DNA of 13,456 nt from JBBDWJ01 sp040902925 (GTDB lineage: Bacteria; Acidobacteriota; Terriglobia; Bryobacterales; UBA6623), in contig JBBDWJ010000307.1 in NCBI GenBank assembly GCA_040902925.1, forward strand, positions 1 through 13,456. Direction: 5' to 3'. The position numbers and the translations under genes are program-made. Below, in pieces: positions 12,233 to 13,456 of the stretch; position 1 is the first letter of the stretch, and each line of letters opens with the position of its first letter. The notes beneath the pieces are model-generated. The model saw only the letters and a program-made list of their open reading frames with translations, made no database searches and had not been told where the DNA came from.

Positions 12233-13456
12233 ATGTTTCGCAGTGTCATGTTGCTTGCTTGTCTGGCAGTGGGAGCAGCGCTCGCCACCCCGGCGCGGGC
12301 GGATGACTTTGTGTCTTACATTGCCGGAAACGTGCGCTCACCGAAGGTAGGGCGTGACGCCAACGGCTACATCTATATAGCCGGCACCGCGAACTCGGAA
12401 GGCTTTCGTTTCCCAGACCGCATCCCGCCCTGTCCGGCGCCGCCCTGCCGCGATGAGGTCCCGACGCGCTCCTACGACGTGGTTGTCGTCAAAATCGATC
12501 CGGCAAGCGGCGAGATCCTCTACCGCACCTATTTGAGCACCTCGCGGGACGAATGGGTCTCGGCGATGGCGGTCAGCCCGGAAGGCACGGTTTATATAGC
12601 TGGCAATTCGAGTTCCGCGGACCTACCCGTCACGCCCAACGCCCTGTTTCCCAGACCAAGCAGCGGCGCGGATGGCGGTTTTCTGCCTTTCTCCTATTTG
12701 GCGCGCATCGACCAGAATGGAGCCTTCGATTACGTCTCGTATCTCGGAGAGACGTTCCCCTGGAACATTGGATCGATGGTTGTTACGCCCACCGGAGAGT
12801 TGCTTTTGACGGGTGGCCCCAGCCGGCAGGAGGATCGCCTCACCTCCACGGCGGGGGCCGTCGACGCTACCCCGCCAGAGCCCAGCGTCTTCTATATGCA
12901 GCCCTTCATTATGAAGCTGAATCGCGAGGCGGACGAAATTCTGTTTCGCGCCGTGGGCGTCGGGGGCCTTCTGGCGCTCGGCCCCGATGGCAGCATCTTT
13001 GTGGCCGGTGGCGCCGCGTTCCCGCAGGACTACCCGACGACTCCCGGCGCCTTCCAAACCACATTTACCGTTTCGAACTGCGGAAACCCGTTCTTCGCCT
13101 TTTCTTGCGGCGGCCAGTACGTGACGAAACTCAACGGCGATGCAACTAGCATCCTGTATTCGACGTTCATCACCGGGGAGGACAGAGACGGCGTCGGCGG
13201 GCTGGCCGTGGACGATCAGGGCCATGCCTATCTGACCGGTGTAACCTCTTCGAGGGAGTATCCGGTTACAGAAGGAGCCCTGCAGCCGGAAAGCCGCTCG
13301 CAAATCCCGCTCGGTTTCCGAGGATCTGTCAGGGCATACAACGCGTACGTCACCAAGGTCGCGCCCGATGGCTCGTCGCTGGTTTACTCAACCTATCTGG
13401 GCGGCATCGGCGGTGACACCGGCACCGCCATCGCCGTCGACATCCAAGGTATCGCG
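12233..13456 (+). CDS. Secreted SBBP-repeat beta-propeller protein, C-terminus beyond window
   Basis: The ATG at 12233 has AGGAG eight bases upstream and the frame stays open for 408 codons to the right edge. Residues 1-23 form a typical signal peptide (hydrophobic LLACLAVGAALA, cleavage after ARA). The mature part contains at least six SBBP units, each a 'D-x-x-G-x-x-Y-x-A/T-G' strand followed by a 'YPVTxGAxQ' type segment: GYIYIAGTANS, TVYIAGNSSS with LPVTPNAL, SIFVAGGAA with YPTTPGAFQ, and HAYLTGVTSS with YPVTEGALQ. In between lie 'K-I-D-P-x-G...YSTYLG' strands. Such repeats fold as beta-propeller blades in exported proteins abundant in Solibacter and relatives. They are probably cell-surface or secreted; ligand and role are unknown. 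A C-terminal immunoglobulin-like or sorting domain may follow outside the window. Confidence 0.9.
   Translation, partial: MFRSVMLLACLAVGAALATPARADDFVSYIAGNVRSPKVGRDANGYIYIAGTANSEGFRFPDRIPPCPAPPCRDEVPTRSYDVVVVKIDPASGEILYRTYLSTSRDEWVSAMAVSPEGTVYIAGNSSSADLPVTPNALFPRPSSGADGGFLPFSYLARIDQNGAFDYVSYLGETFPWNIGSMVVTPTGELLLTGGPSRQEDRLTSTAGAVDATPPEPSVFYMQPFIMKLNREADEILFRAVGVGGLLALGPDGSIFVAGGAAFPQDYPTTPGAFQTTFTVSNCGNPFFAFSCGGQYVTKLNGDATSILYSTFITGEDRDGVGGLAVDDQGHAYLTGVTSSREYPVTEGALQPESRSQIPLGFRGSVRAYNAYVTKVAPDGSSLVYSTYLGGIGGDTGTAIAVDIQGIA

Noticed and set aside
11863..12288. 141-codon minus-strand frame taken as a full gene
   Set aside because: Only the last third resembles a protein family (RelE); the first part runs antisense into the start of the SBBP gene and is best seen as non-coding. 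Reported instead as a pseudogene fragment.

Overview
The window looks like a piece of a high-GC bacterial chromosome, most likely an acidobacterium of the Solibacter/Bryobacter type. The clues are a secreted SBBP-repeat beta-propeller protein at the right edge, two large polytopic membrane proteins of a kind common in that phylum, and a short archaeal/Tad-type prepilin peptidase. This assignment is an inference from protein style; no rRNA or other marker gene is present.

Left part (1-5690, all genes on the minus strand). Four genes read leftward: an orphan NarL/LuxR-type response regulator with a degraded phosphorylation pocket, a GT39/ArnT-like membrane protein whose C-terminus ends in a pentapeptide encoded by a 15-bp tandem repeat, a second GT-C-like membrane protein, and the N-terminal 150 codons of a prepilin peptidase that runs off the left edge. 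Spacers of 132, 336 and 572 bp separate them, so they need not form one operon. A role in envelope glycosylation or pilus/export is plausible but not shown.

Middle non-coding part (about 5691-6649). Nearly 1 kb has no recognisable protein gene but is unusually structured. It holds an inverted repeat close to the regulator start, several perfect hairpins, a layered stem-loop at 5917-5977, three 23-24 bp repeats, and five 16-bp tandem repeats. The 16-bp repeats lead into overlapping, mutually exclusive hairpins that end in a terminator-like stem with a T-run. The 3' arm of the main hairpin is complementary to the core of the 16-bp repeats. This is the most intriguing non-coding element here.

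Accessory/defence-like part (6650-12075). A complete TacA/TacT (DUF1778-GNAT) toxin-antitoxin operon has a clear palindromic operator over its promoter. It is followed by a membrane-anchored protein of unknown function and, convergent with it, a 733-residue KAP-type P-loop NTPase; both look less GC-rich than their surroundings. Next come a ParE/RelE toxin with its small antitoxin, a REP-like inverted repeat, and a frameshifted remnant of another RelE-family toxin. Together this resembles a small defence or addiction island inserted between more ordinary chromosomal genes.

Right part (12233-13456). A signal-peptide-bearing SBBP beta-propeller protein runs off the right edge.
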